NCBI GenBank assembly: GCA_004144935.1
Contig: SDZP01000186.1
Span: 1 to 6,886 of the forward strand
Direction of reading: 5' to 3'
Length of the DNA: 6,886 nucleotides
From: Caulobacteraceae bacterium
GTDB taxonomy: Bacteria; Pseudomonadota; Alphaproteobacteria; Caulobacterales; Caulobacteraceae
A program made the translations under genes and the position numbers. The stretch's first letter is position 1. The number at the start of each line of letters is the position of its first letter. Below the pieces are notes generated by a model. That model ran no database searches and was not told the origin of the DNA. It worked only from the letters and a program-made list of their open reading frames with translations. Shown here one piece after another: positions 1-4,982 of this stretch.

Positions 1-321
1 CCGCCCGTGGCGCTCCAGCAATCGCCGCAGCACCTCCGCCGGCGAGCCACCCTCCGCCACCGCCGCCCGAACCGCGACCAGCGACGCCTGGGTGATGGTC
101 TCGTGATAGCCGGCGGTATCGGTATTCTCCCCGCCGACGCTCTCGTTGTACGCCCGGATCAGGCCCGGCATGTCGCGCTCGGCGACCAGGTCCGGCCGGC
201 GCATTACGATCCAGACGGCGGCGGCGAAATGGGCGGCGTGGGTCCAGCGGTCCTTGGGCAGGGTGCTGGCGATCATGCCGTCGGCGACGGCGGACAGATC
301 GGTATCGGTGGTGAAGATCAT
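1..321 (-). CDS. Conserved hypothetical protein with WTHxxH and YHET motifs (3' end cut by window edge)
   Basis: The minus-strand frame opens at the ATG complementary to 319-321 and stays open for 107 codons to the window edge, so the C-terminus is missing. An AGGAG ribosome site (complement of 328-332) lies 6 bases upstream and fixes the start. The protein begins MIFTTDTDLSAVADGM and has WTHAAH at residues 26-31, AYNE at 57-60 and GYHET at 71-75. Short bacterial proteins with this pattern (a Trp-x-His near the N-terminus, a YN segment, then YHET) recur widely as uncharacterised proteins; I do not know an assigned function. His28, His31, His73 and Glu74 could form a polar or metal site, but that is inference. 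No signal peptide or membrane segment is visible; it should be a helical cytosolic protein. It is transcribed away from the ArsR-type regulator gene across a long shared intergenic region. Confidence 0.8.
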   Translation of the reverse strand, partial: MIFTTDTDLSAVADGMIASTLPKDRWTHAAHFAAAVWIVMRRPDLVAERDMPGLIRAYNESVGGENTDTAGYHETITQASLVAVRAAVAEGGSPAEVLRRLLERHGR

Positions 322-362
322 GGCGGGCTCCTGAGGGAAGTGGCGGAGCCTGAAGACGAAGG

Positions 363-383
363 ACCCCGCCGGTAGGGCGGGGT
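363..383. repeat. Perfect 8-bp hairpin in the divergent intergenic region
   Basis: ACCCCGCC (363-370) and GGCGGGGT (376-383) are exact complements around a 5-base loop. The element lies about 40 bases upstream of the minus-strand gene, so it would sit in that gene's promoter or 5' leader. No T-run follows on the plus strand; on the minus strand a pyrimidine-rich stretch follows, so a weak attenuator is conceivable but unproven. Confidence 0.55.
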
Positions 384-451
384 TGCGTCAAGGCGGGTCG
401 GGCCGGCGAGTGCGCCGGGTGTCAGCTCCCCAACCGGCCGGCCGCAACCGC

Positions 452-472
452 CGCCAGTCTGTGCGACTGGCG
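452..472. repeat. Second perfect 8-bp hairpin in the divergent intergenic region
   Basis: CGCCAGTC (452-459) and GACTGGCG (465-472) pair exactly around the loop TGTGC. It has the same geometry (8-bp stem, 5-base loop) as the hairpin at 363-383 but a different sequence. It lies mid-way between the two divergent genes, so it is either a protein-binding dyad or part of an untranslated RNA. The rest of 322-591 shows no convincing coding frame. Confidence 0.5.
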
Positions 473-538
473 TTGCTGCAGAGCGGACCGGGTGGGCGAA
501 ACGACCATGCCGGCCAGATAGCGGCGATCTTCCAGACC

Positions 539-591
539 GTCAAACCGGAGCGTCATTTGACAGTTTTATTTTTCTATTGTTACCTGACGCC
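539..591 (+). promoter_or_regulatory. Candidate promoter and operator for the ArsR-type regulator operon
   Basis: This AT-rich islet in very GC-rich surroundings holds TTGACA at 557-562, a perfect -35 box. A -10 could be TTACCT (580-585, 17-base spacer) or a CTATTG segment near 574-579. The start site would fall at about 587-592, right at the ATG at 592, so the mRNA would be leaderless or nearly so; no Shine-Dalgarno sequence is visible. An inverted repeat GTCAAA (539-544) / TTTGAC (556-561) with an 11-base gap overlaps the -35, and GTCA-TT-TGAC (552-561) forms a second, tighter dyad. This would suit autoregulation by the dimeric winged-helix protein encoded just downstream. The boxes are read directly; the regulation is inferred. 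Confidence 0.5.
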
Positions 592-1182
592 ATGACCGCG
601 CCCATGGCCCTGCTGGACGACGCCGACCGCGTGAGGGCCGCCCTCTCGCCGATCCGCCGCCGGATGCTGACCGAACTGCAGGCGCCGGGCTCGGCGGCCA
701 GTCTCGCGGCGGCGCTGGACATGCCGCGCCAGAAGGTCGGCTACCACCTGAAGGCGCTGGAGGACGCCGGCCTCGTCCAGCTGGTCGAGCAGCGGCGCAA
801 ACGCGGCTTCACCGAGCGGCTGTTCACCGCCAGCGCCGACGCCTACGTCGTCGACCCGGACCTCTTGGCGGGCCCGGCGCCGGAGGCCCTCAGCCAGGAC
901 CGCTACGCCGCCGACCACCTGATCCGGGCCGCTGCCGAGACGGTGCGCGATGTCGGCCGCATGCGGCAGGCTGCCGACGCCGAGGGCCGCCGCCTGCTGA
1001 CCTTCACGATCGACGCCGAGGTCGCCTTCGCCGCCCCCGGCGATATCGAGCGGTTCGCACACCGGCTGACCGAGGCCGTCGCGGCGCTGGTCAAGGATTT
1101 CGACACCCCTGGCGGCCGACCCTACCGGCTGATCGCCGCCACCCATCCCGCCAAGGGTTCCAAAGCAAGGACGACCGCATGA
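592..1182 (+). CDS. ArsR-like winged-helix transcriptional regulator
   Basis: A 196-residue cytosolic DNA-binding protein. Residues about 13-62 form an ArsR/HTH_20-type helix-turn-helix (LSPIRRRMLTEL, then LAAALDMPRQKVGYHLKALEDAGLV), with the recognition helix near 45-59 and a basic wing at about 66-80 (EQRRKRGFTERLF). The remaining C-terminal part, about residues 95-185, is a helical region probably for dimerisation or sensing; no cysteine metal site is seen. ATG 592 is chosen because a TTG at 577 would lie inside the promoter islet, and the leaderless start site fits 592; ATG 604 (in frame) is possible. The stop overlaps the next gene's start by ATGA, so both are co-translated. ArsR-type regulators paired with SRPBCC/AHSA1 proteins are a recurrent bacterial arrangement in which the regulator controls its own operon. 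The ligand is unknown. Confidence 0.88.
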   Translation: MTAPMALLDDADRVRAALSPIRRRMLTELQAPGSAASLAAALDMPRQKVGYHLKALEDAGLVQLVEQRRKRGFTERLFTASADAYVVDPDLLAGPAPEALSQDRYAADHLIRAAAETVRDVGRMRQAADAEGRRLLTFTIDAEVAFAAPGDIERFAHRLTEAVAALVKDFDTPGGRPYRLIAATHPAKGSKARTTA

Positions 1183-1913
1183 CCGCCAACGACGCCGGGG
1201 ACCGCGTCCTCATCGACCTGACCATCGCCGCCCCGGTCGAGACCGTCTGGGCGGCCCTGCGTGATCCGGCCCAGGTGGCCCGCTGGTTCGGCTGGGAGTC
1301 CGACAGCCTCGCGGCCGAGGTCGATTTCATCTTCGTGGAGCACGCCACCGCCGATGAGGCCGCGGGCGTCATCGCCTTCAACGGCACGAGCGACCGCTTC
1401 GAACTGACCGCCGACGGGGCGGGCAGCCGCCTGCGCGTGGTCCGCGCCGCCCCGGCCGACGGCGCGGCCTGGACCGATGTCTACGAGGACATGACCGAGG
1501 GCTGGATCATGTTCGTCCAGCAGCTGAAGTTCGCCCTGGAAAAGGAAGGCCTCGCCCCCCGTCGCACCCTGTGGCTGTCGCTGCCCAAGGGCGATCGCAA
1601 CGGGATGCGTCCCCTGGCGGCGCTCGGCCTCGCCGACCTCACCGGCGGCAGGATCGGCGACGCGGTCCGCCGCACCCTGCCGACCGGCGACACCGTCAGC
1701 GGCAACCTCTGGCACGTTTCGAAATACCAGGTCTCGGTCACCGTCGACGCCTGGGCCGGCCTGCTCAACGTGCACGACGCCGGCAACTGGACCGGCGGCG
1801 GCGGCCACGGCCCCGGCATGGTGATGATCACCGCCTACGGGCTGGACGAGGCGGCGTTCGCGGACCTGGAGGGCCGGTGGAAGGCCTGGTGGGCGCAGAC
1901 CTACCCGGCCTGA
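1179..1913 (+). CDS. SRPBCC (AHSA1-like START-fold) domain protein
   Basis: A 244-residue soluble protein. Residues about 8-125 are a typical SRPBCC/AHSA1 fold: the opening strand and helix RVLIDLTIAAPVETVWAALRDP, then ARWFG, and the closing long helix TEGWIMFVQQLKFALEKE. Members of this superfamily form a helix-grip cavity that binds hydrophobic ligands, or, in Aha1-like cases, touch Hsp90; many bacterial AHSA1-type proteins have no known substrate. Residues about 130-244 are additional and end GMVMITAYGLDEAAFADLE followed by GRWKAWW, which resembles the last strand and helix of a second, degenerate SRPBCC unit; that is inference. The ATG at 1179 overlaps the regulator's stop by four bases, giving translational coupling. 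A role in response to a small hydrophobic or toxic compound sensed by the upstream regulator is plausible but not shown. Confidence 0.85.
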   Translation: MTANDAGDRVLIDLTIAAPVETVWAALRDPAQVARWFGWESDSLAAEVDFIFVEHATADEAAGVIAFNGTSDRFELTADGAGSRLRVVRAAPADGAAWTDVYEDMTEGWIMFVQQLKFALEKEGLAPRRTLWLSLPKGDRNGMRPLAALGLADLTGGRIGDAVRRTLPTGDTVSGNLWHVSKYQVSVTVDAWAGLLNVHDAGNWTGGGGHGPGMVMITAYGLDEAAFADLEGRWKAWWAQTYPA

Positions 1914-1961
1914 TCTCCTCCCCCCGATCATCCTGAAGAAAATCAGTATCCACCCGCTCCA

Positions 1962-2032
1962 CCCGCGCGCGGGCCCGTGGGTCCTGACTTTCGTCAGGAC
2001 ACTCGGATGTCGGGGAGTCTTGCGCGTCCCCG
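1962..2032 (+). promoter_or_regulatory. Palindrome-rich leader/promoter region of the threonine aldolase gene
   Basis: Three structures are packed here: a perfect 12-bp palindrome CCCGCGCGCGGG (1962-1973), an exact 8-bp hairpin GTCCTGAC/GTCAGGAC with a TTTC loop (1981-2000), and CGGGGA/TCCCCG with a 10-base loop (2011-2032). The 1981-2000 hairpin may end the preceding SRPBCC operon, but no T-run follows. A GAGTC (GANTC) site is at 2015-2019. Just downstream, GCTAAAC (2040-2046) resembles the Caulobacter -10 box, with TTGCGCG (2020-2026) as a poor -35 at suitable spacing; this would place the start site close to the ATG at 2055. Confidence 0.4.
1999..2020 (+). repeat. Copy 1 of a dispersed intergenic element
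   Basis: The 22 bases at 1999-2020 (ACACTCG-GATGT-CGGGGAGTCT) match 5197-5219 upstream of ubiX with two substitutions and one inserted base. Both copies are on the plus strand and end 31-34 bases before the start codon of the following gene. The function is unknown; the second half includes a GANTC site. Confidence 0.55.
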
Positions 2033-2054
2033 CTCTGCCGCTAAACGGGGGCCC

Positions 2055-3068
2055 ATGACCGACGCCCGCTACGACTTCGCCTCCGACAACGTCGCCGGGG
2101 CCATGCCCGAGGTGATGGAGGCGTTCATCGCCGCCAACATCGGCACGGCCTCAGGCTATGGGACGGACCATGTCTCGGCCCGCGCCGCCGACCTGATCCG
2201 CGCCGCTCTGGACGCCGATGCCGACATCCGCTTCACCGCCTCGGGCACGGCGGCCAATGCGGTGGCGCTGGCCGCCCTGGCCCAGCCGCACGAGGCGGTG
2301 CTGGCCCATAAGCATGCCCATGTCTGCACCGATGAGACCGGCGCCCCGGGTTTCTTCGGCTCCGGCGTCGGCCTGATCCCCCTGCCCGGCCCCTCCGGCA
2401 AGATCGACTTGCCTGCCCTCACAGAGGCCCTCGCCCAGCCTGACGTCAGCTATCGCCAGCCGGCGGCGGCCCTGTCCCTCACCCAGGCCACCGAGTACGG
2501 CACGGTCTATTCGCAAGGCCAGCTGCAGGCGCTGATCCGGCCGGTGAAGGATCTTGGCTACGGCGTCCACCTCGACGGCGCGCGCCTGGCCAACGCCGTG
2601 GCGGCGGGCTTCGACCTGAAGTCCGTGGCGAGCCTGGGCGTCGACATCCTGGTCATGGGCGGCACCAAGGCCGGCTCGACACCGACGGAAGCCATGGTCC
2701 TGCTCAACAAGGCCCTGGCCCGGCGGTTCGACGCCCGGCTCAAGCACGCCGGCCAGCTGGTCTCCAAGGGCCGCTATCTGGCCGCCCCCTGGATCGGCCT
2801 GCTGGAGACCGGCGCCTGGTCCCGTCGCGCCGCCCACGCCAACGCCATGGCCCGGCGGCTGGCCGCGTTGATGCCCTTCCCGCTGCGCCATCCGGTGGAG
2901 GCCAACGGCCTTTTTGTCGAGATGGACGAGCCGGCGTTGGACCGGCTGAAGGGCCAGGGCTGGTTCGTCTATCGCTTCCTGGATGGAACAGTTCGTTTCA
3001 TGTGCAGTTGGGCCACCACGCCGGACATGGTCGACGAACTGGGCGAGGCCCTGAAGGCCATAACCTGA
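2055..3068 (+). CDS. ltaE: Low-specificity L-threonine aldolase (PLP-dependent beta-eliminating lyase)
   Basis: A 337-residue cytosolic fold-type I PLP enzyme that cleaves L-threonine or L-allo-threonine to glycine and acetaldehyde. The order of motifs fits the family: FASDNVAGAMPEVMEA at the N-terminus, FTASGTAANAVAL (60-72) for phosphate binding, HKHAHVCTDETGAP (85-98) with the histidine that stacks on the cofactor and the DE pair, HLDGARLANA (172-181) with Asp174 for the pyridine nitrogen, and GGTKAG (202-207) with Lys205 as the Schiff-base lysine. Length is normal for the family. The frame extends upstream to a GTG at 1977, but those 26 residues lie over palindromes and do not look like the family, so ATG 2055 is preferred; GGGGG at 2047-2051 is only a poor ribosome site and the message may be leaderless. 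It probably supplies glycine and one-carbon units. Other beta-hydroxy-amino acids could also be substrates. Confidence 0.92.
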   Translation: MTDARYDFASDNVAGAMPEVMEAFIAANIGTASGYGTDHVSARAADLIRAALDADADIRFTASGTAANAVALAALAQPHEAVLAHKHAHVCTDETGAPGFFGSGVGLIPLPGPSGKIDLPALTEALAQPDVSYRQPAAALSLTQATEYGTVYSQGQLQALIRPVKDLGYGVHLDGARLANAVAAGFDLKSVASLGVDILVMGGTKAGSTPTEAMVLLNKALARRFDARLKHAGQLVSKGRYLAAPWIGLLETGAWSRRAAHANAMARRLAALMPFPLRHPVEANGLFVEMDEPALDRLKGQGWFVYRFLDGTVRFMCSWATTPDMVDELGEALKAIT

Positions 3069-3079
3069 AACGGGAAGTG

Positions 3080-3097
3080 AGGGCGCGGCGCCCTTTC
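3080..3097 (+). terminator. Weak terminator-like hairpin after the threonine aldolase gene
   Basis: AGGGCG (3080-3085) pairs with CGCCCT (3089-3094) around a 3-base loop and is followed by TTC. The stem is short and the T-run minimal, so termination would be partial at best, allowing readthrough into the DUF983 gene. Confidence 0.3.
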
Positions 3098-3119
3098 GTC
3101 CGGGCCCGGCAAGGAGCAT

Positions 3120-3506
3120 ATGAGCGCCATGTCGAAAGTCCCCTCCAGCCGACCCGTCGGCCTCGGTATCAAGCGCGGTCTTCAGCACCACTGCCCCAAC
3201 TGCGGCGAGGGCGAACTGTTCGGTCGCTATCTGAAGGTCCAGCCCGAGTGCGAGGCCTGCGGCCATGACCTGTCGCAGTACCGCGCCGACGACGGCCCGG
3301 CCTATCTGACGATCCTGCTGGTCGGCCACCTGCTGGTCGCCCCGGCCTTCTTCTTCCCCTTCATGTGGGAAACCTCGCCCTGGATCACTGTACCGGCGGC
3401 CCTGCTGGTCCTGACCACCGTGGTCCTGCTGCTGCTGCCACGTATCAAGGGCGGCTTCATCGGCCTGCTCTGGGCCAACCGGGTGACCAAGGACCAGGCG
3501 GCCTAA
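3120..3506 (+). CDS. DUF983 family zinc-ribbon inner-membrane protein
   Basis: A 128-residue protein of the DUF983 family. The N-terminal part is cytosolic with two CxxC knuckles, CPNCGEGELF (Cys25, Cys28) and CEACG (Cys44, Cys47), which should bind one zinc. After YRADDGPAY come two hydrophobic segments at about 62-83 and 88-107, ending in PRIKGGFIGLLWA, the usual family C-terminus. Biochemical function is unknown; family members are common in alphaproteobacteria. AAGGAG at 3111-3116 is a strong ribosome site, 3 bases before ATG 3120 and 12 before the in-frame ATG 3129, so either start may be used. It lies 51 bases after the threonine aldolase gene and may share its transcript. The stop codon overlaps the convergent ABM-like gene by four bases. 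Confidence 0.9.
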   Translation: MSAMSKVPSSRPVGLGIKRGLQHHCPNCGEGELFGRYLKVQPECEACGHDLSQYRADDGPAYLTILLVGHLLVAPAFFFPFMWETSPWITVPAALLVLTTVVLLLLPRIKGGFIGLLWANRVTKDQAA

Positions 3507-3847
3507 GCCTGCCGCCTGGCGGTGAGCAGGTCGTCGGTGACCGCCATGTTGGCGATCAGCTCGCCCGGCCGGCTGTCCTCCTCCAGCGCCTCGACGAACA
3601 TCGCCCGCGCCTCAGGGTCGTCGTAGACCATCTTGGCCTCGAAGGCCTTGCGCCAGGTCGCCTCGTCCGGCCACTCGGCATAGCCGATGAAGCGGCCGTC
3701 CTCGGCGCGGTGCAGCCGCGAGCCGAACGAGCCGTACAGGCGGGTGATCGCCTCGGTGCCGCGACGCCACGCCTCCCGGAAACGCTCCTCATGGCCCGGC
3801 TTCACCCGCCAGGCGTAGACGGCGACATAGATAGGCCTGCTCTCCAT
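3503..3847 (-). CDS. ABM-like (antibiotic biosynthesis monooxygenase superfamily) protein
   Basis: A 114-residue soluble protein of the dimeric alpha/beta-barrel (ferredoxin-like) superfamily. The opening strand IYVAVYAWRVKPGHEERFREAW (residues 6-27, with the VKPGHE turn) is typical of ABM-domain proteins; RLYGSFGSRLHRAEDGRFIGYAEWPDEATW supplies the next strands and the conserved W of this subgroup. Members include cofactor-free monooxygenases, haem-degrading enzymes and many of unknown role, so a specific reaction cannot be assigned; this subgroup is usually annotated as hypothetical. The start is the ATG complementary to 3845-3847, with only a weak AGG upstream. The start is divergent from the DUF3309 gene across 69 bases; the end is convergent and overlaps the DUF983 stop (3503-3506). 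A much longer in-frame upstream extension exists but covers DUF3309 in antisense and is not real. Confidence 0.85.
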   Translation of the reverse strand: MESRPIYVAVYAWRVKPGHEERFREAWRRGTEAITRLYGSFGSRLHRAEDGRFIGYAEWPDEATWRKAFEAKMVYDDPEARAMFVEALEEDSRPGELIANMAVTDDLLTARRQA

Positions 3848-3916
3848 TTGCGGAACCTGGACGGCCCCGCAGGAATTGAACGTCGGAGACTTCACGCTGT
3901 TCAAGGAATTCCCATC

Positions 3917-4072
3917 ATGCTCGGCACTATCCTGATCATCGTCCTGATCCTGGCCCTCATCGGCTCGCTGCCGACCTGGGGTCACTCCAAGAGCTGGGGT
4001 TACTTCCCCAGCGGCGGCCTTGGCCTGGTTCTGGTGATCGTCATCATCCTGCTGCTGATGGGCAGGCTCTAG
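3917..4072 (+). CDS. DUF3309 family small membrane protein
   Basis: A 51-residue hydrophobic peptide. Two membrane segments (about 2-18 and 34-50) flank a conserved polar loop PTWGHSKSWGYFPSGG (19-34), the hallmark of DUF3309. A ribosome site AAGGAA (3903-3908) sits 8 bases before the ATG. The family is widespread in proteobacteria as a lone small inner-membrane protein with no established function; several such micro-proteins are linked to stress responses, but no clear sigma-factor promoter is seen here. It is too short for many ORF cut-offs and lies inside a much longer spurious frame. It is divergent from the ABM-like gene and upstream of the trcR leader, separated from it by a stem-loop that may end its transcript. 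Confidence 0.93.
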   Translation: MLGTILIIVLILALIGSLPTWGHSKSWGYFPSGGLGLVLVIVIILLLMGRL

Positions 4073-4079
4073 GCCTTTC

Positions 4080-4111
4080 GGGGGCTTGCAGGCCGCGGAT
4101 GCAAGCTCCCC
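4080..4111 (+). terminator. Stem-loop after the DUF3309 gene (possible terminator)
   Basis: GCTTGCA (4084-4090) pairs with TGCAAGC (4100-4106), and GGGG (4080-4083) continues the stem with CCCC (4108-4111) past a bulged T4107. It lies 8 bases after the DUF3309 stop. The stem is strong but the sequence after it (GTTCCCTT) is not a clean U-tract, so it may instead be an mRNA-stabilising 3' end. Confidence 0.5.
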
Positions 4112-4141
4112 GTTCCCTTCGCCGGGGAACATCGCTATAGC
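4112..4141 (+). promoter_or_regulatory. Candidate trcR promoter with adjacent dyad
   Basis: GCTATAGC (4134-4141) matches the Caulobacter housekeeping -10 consensus GCTANAWC at 7 of 8 positions. Directly upstream is the dyad GTTCCC-N7-GGGAAC (4112-4130), which covers where a -35 would lie; no good TTGACG-type -35 is seen. This could mean an activator- or repressor-controlled promoter. A start site near 4147 would give a leader of about 50 bases. Confidence 0.4.
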
Positions 4142-4155
4142 TAATCTCAAGACCC

Positions 4156-4175
4156 GCCCGGCCGAAAGGCCGGGC
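4156..4175 (+). promoter_or_regulatory. GAAA-tetraloop hairpin in the trcR leader
   Basis: GCCCGGCC (4156-4163) pairs perfectly with GGCCGGGC (4168-4175) around GAAA (4164-4167), a GNRA tetraloop. Only 12 bases separate it from the trcR ribosome site GGAG (4188-4191). With an 8-bp all-GC stem it will certainly fold in RNA; it may affect translation or mRNA stability, or be the end of an upstream transcript, though no T-run follows directly. Confidence 0.55.
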
Positions 4176-4198
4176 GCCGCTGTTTCTGGAGCATGCCC

Positions 4199-4912
4199 AT
4201 GGCCGAACCCATCCTGATGCCGAAGGCCACCGCCGTCTGGCTGGTGGACAACACCTCCCTGACCTTCGAACAGGTCGCCGACTTCTGCGGGCTGCACCCG
4301 CTGGAAGTGCGCGGCATCGCCGACGGCGAAGTCGCCCGCGATATCCGCGGCGCCGACCCGATCACCAACGGCCAGCTGAACCGCGAGGAACTGGACAAGG
4401 CCAGCGCCGATCCCAAGTACCGCATGCAGGTGCAGAAGAGCCGCCACGCCGAACTGCTGAAGCCGCAGAAGAAGGCCCCGCGCTACACGCCGGTTTCGCG
4501 CCGCCAGGACCGTCCGGACGCCATCGCCTGGTTCGTGCGCAACCACCCGGAAGTCACCGACGCCCAGATCTCCAAGCTGCTCGGCACCACCAAGTCGACC
4601 ATCGAGGCGGTCCGCGACCGCAGCCACTGGAACAGCGCCAACCTCAAGCCCGTCGACCCGGTGACCCTCGGCCTTGTCGGCCAGATCGAGCTGGACGCCG
4701 TGGTCCGCAAGGCCGCCGACAAGAAGGCCAAGGATGATCTCAAGAAGGGCATCGTCAGCGACGGCCCGTCGCTGAGCCCGGCCGGTCAGGCCGAGGAAGT
4801 CGCCCCCGAGATGGTCGAGGACGAGGATGAGCGCGGCGGCCGCGTCGACCTGAAGAACGTCTTCGCCAACACCGGCCCGGCCGTGGACTATGACGACGAA
4901 GACGAGGATTGA
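4199..4912 (+). CDS. trcR: Cell-cycle transcriptional regulator TrcR (DUF1013)
   Basis: A 237-residue protein of the alphaproteobacterial TrcR/DUF1013 family, described as a cell-cycle transcriptional regulator. Two helix-turn-helix-like units are visible: residues 23-43 (FEQVADFCGLHPLEVRGIAD) and 118-139 (EVTDAQISKLLGTTKSTIEA), joined by a basic linker at about 78-106 (KPQKKAPRYTPVSRRQ). IAWFVRNHPEV precedes the second unit, and HWNSANLKPVDPVTLGL follows it, as in the family. The C-terminus from about 199 is strongly acidic and ends YDDEDED. ATG 4199 is preferred over ATG 4193 because GGAG (4188-4191) is 7 bases from the former but only 1 from the latter. It is a single-gene transcript, bounded by the hairpin leader and the strong terminator at 4941-4975. 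The family assignment is firm; its target genes are unknown to me. Confidence 0.93.
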   Translation: MAEPILMPKATAVWLVDNTSLTFEQVADFCGLHPLEVRGIADGEVARDIRGADPITNGQLNREELDKASADPKYRMQVQKSRHAELLKPQKKAPRYTPVSRRQDRPDAIAWFVRNHPEVTDAQISKLLGTTKSTIEAVRDRSHWNSANLKPVDPVTLGLVGQIELDAVVRKAADKKAKDDLKKGIVSDGPSLSPAGQAEEVAPEMVEDEDERGGRVDLKNVFANTGPAVDYDDEDED

Positions 4913-4940
4913 TCCTTAGGCCCTCGCCGTCGCGCTAAAG

Positions 4941-4975
4941 AAAACCCCTCCACCGACAGCCGGTGGAGGGGTTTT
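4941..4975. terminator. Strong bidirectional Rho-independent terminator
   Basis: AAAACCCCTCCACCG (4941-4955) and CGGTGGAGGGGTTTT (4961-4975) are perfect complements over 15 bp with a 5-base loop. The stem ends in TTTT on either strand, so it should stop trcR on the plus strand and the DUF465 gene (stop at 4983-4985) on the minus strand. It is the only textbook terminator in the window. Confidence 0.95.
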
Positions 4976-4982
4976 CCGTATC

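Noticed and set aside
577..591. TTG start at 577 for the ArsR-type regulator
   Set aside because: It lies inside the AT-rich promoter islet without a ribosome site; the added residues are not family-like.
383..595. Plus-strand open frame in the first intergenic region
   Set aside because: It is Arg/Gly-rich with no ribosome site or family similarity, and it runs across two hairpins and the promoter of the next gene.
1122..1931. Minus-strand open frame (269 codons) opposite the SRPBCC gene
   Set aside because: It lies antisense to a well-supported gene, has no ribosome site and shows no recognisable domain.
1977..2054. GTG start at 1977 for the threonine aldolase
   Set aside because: The 26 extra residues are Arg/Ser/Gly-rich, overlie hairpins, and are not part of the enzyme family.
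2151..3329. Long minus-strand open frame (392 codons) opposite the threonine aldolase gene
   Set aside because: It is Gly/Ala/Gln/Arg-rich, low-complexity shadow translation of a clear PLP enzyme gene in high-GC DNA; it matches no family.
3877..3901. Possible EcfG-type general stress promoter (TGAAC-N16-TGTT) before the DUF3309 gene
   Set aside because: Two consensus positions are wrong and the start site would fall on the ribosome site at 3903-3908.
3848..4627. N-terminal extension of the ABM-like protein reaching back to 4627
   Set aside because: It would cover DUF3309 and the start of trcR in antisense; the family-like sequence begins exactly at the ATG complementary to 3845-3847.
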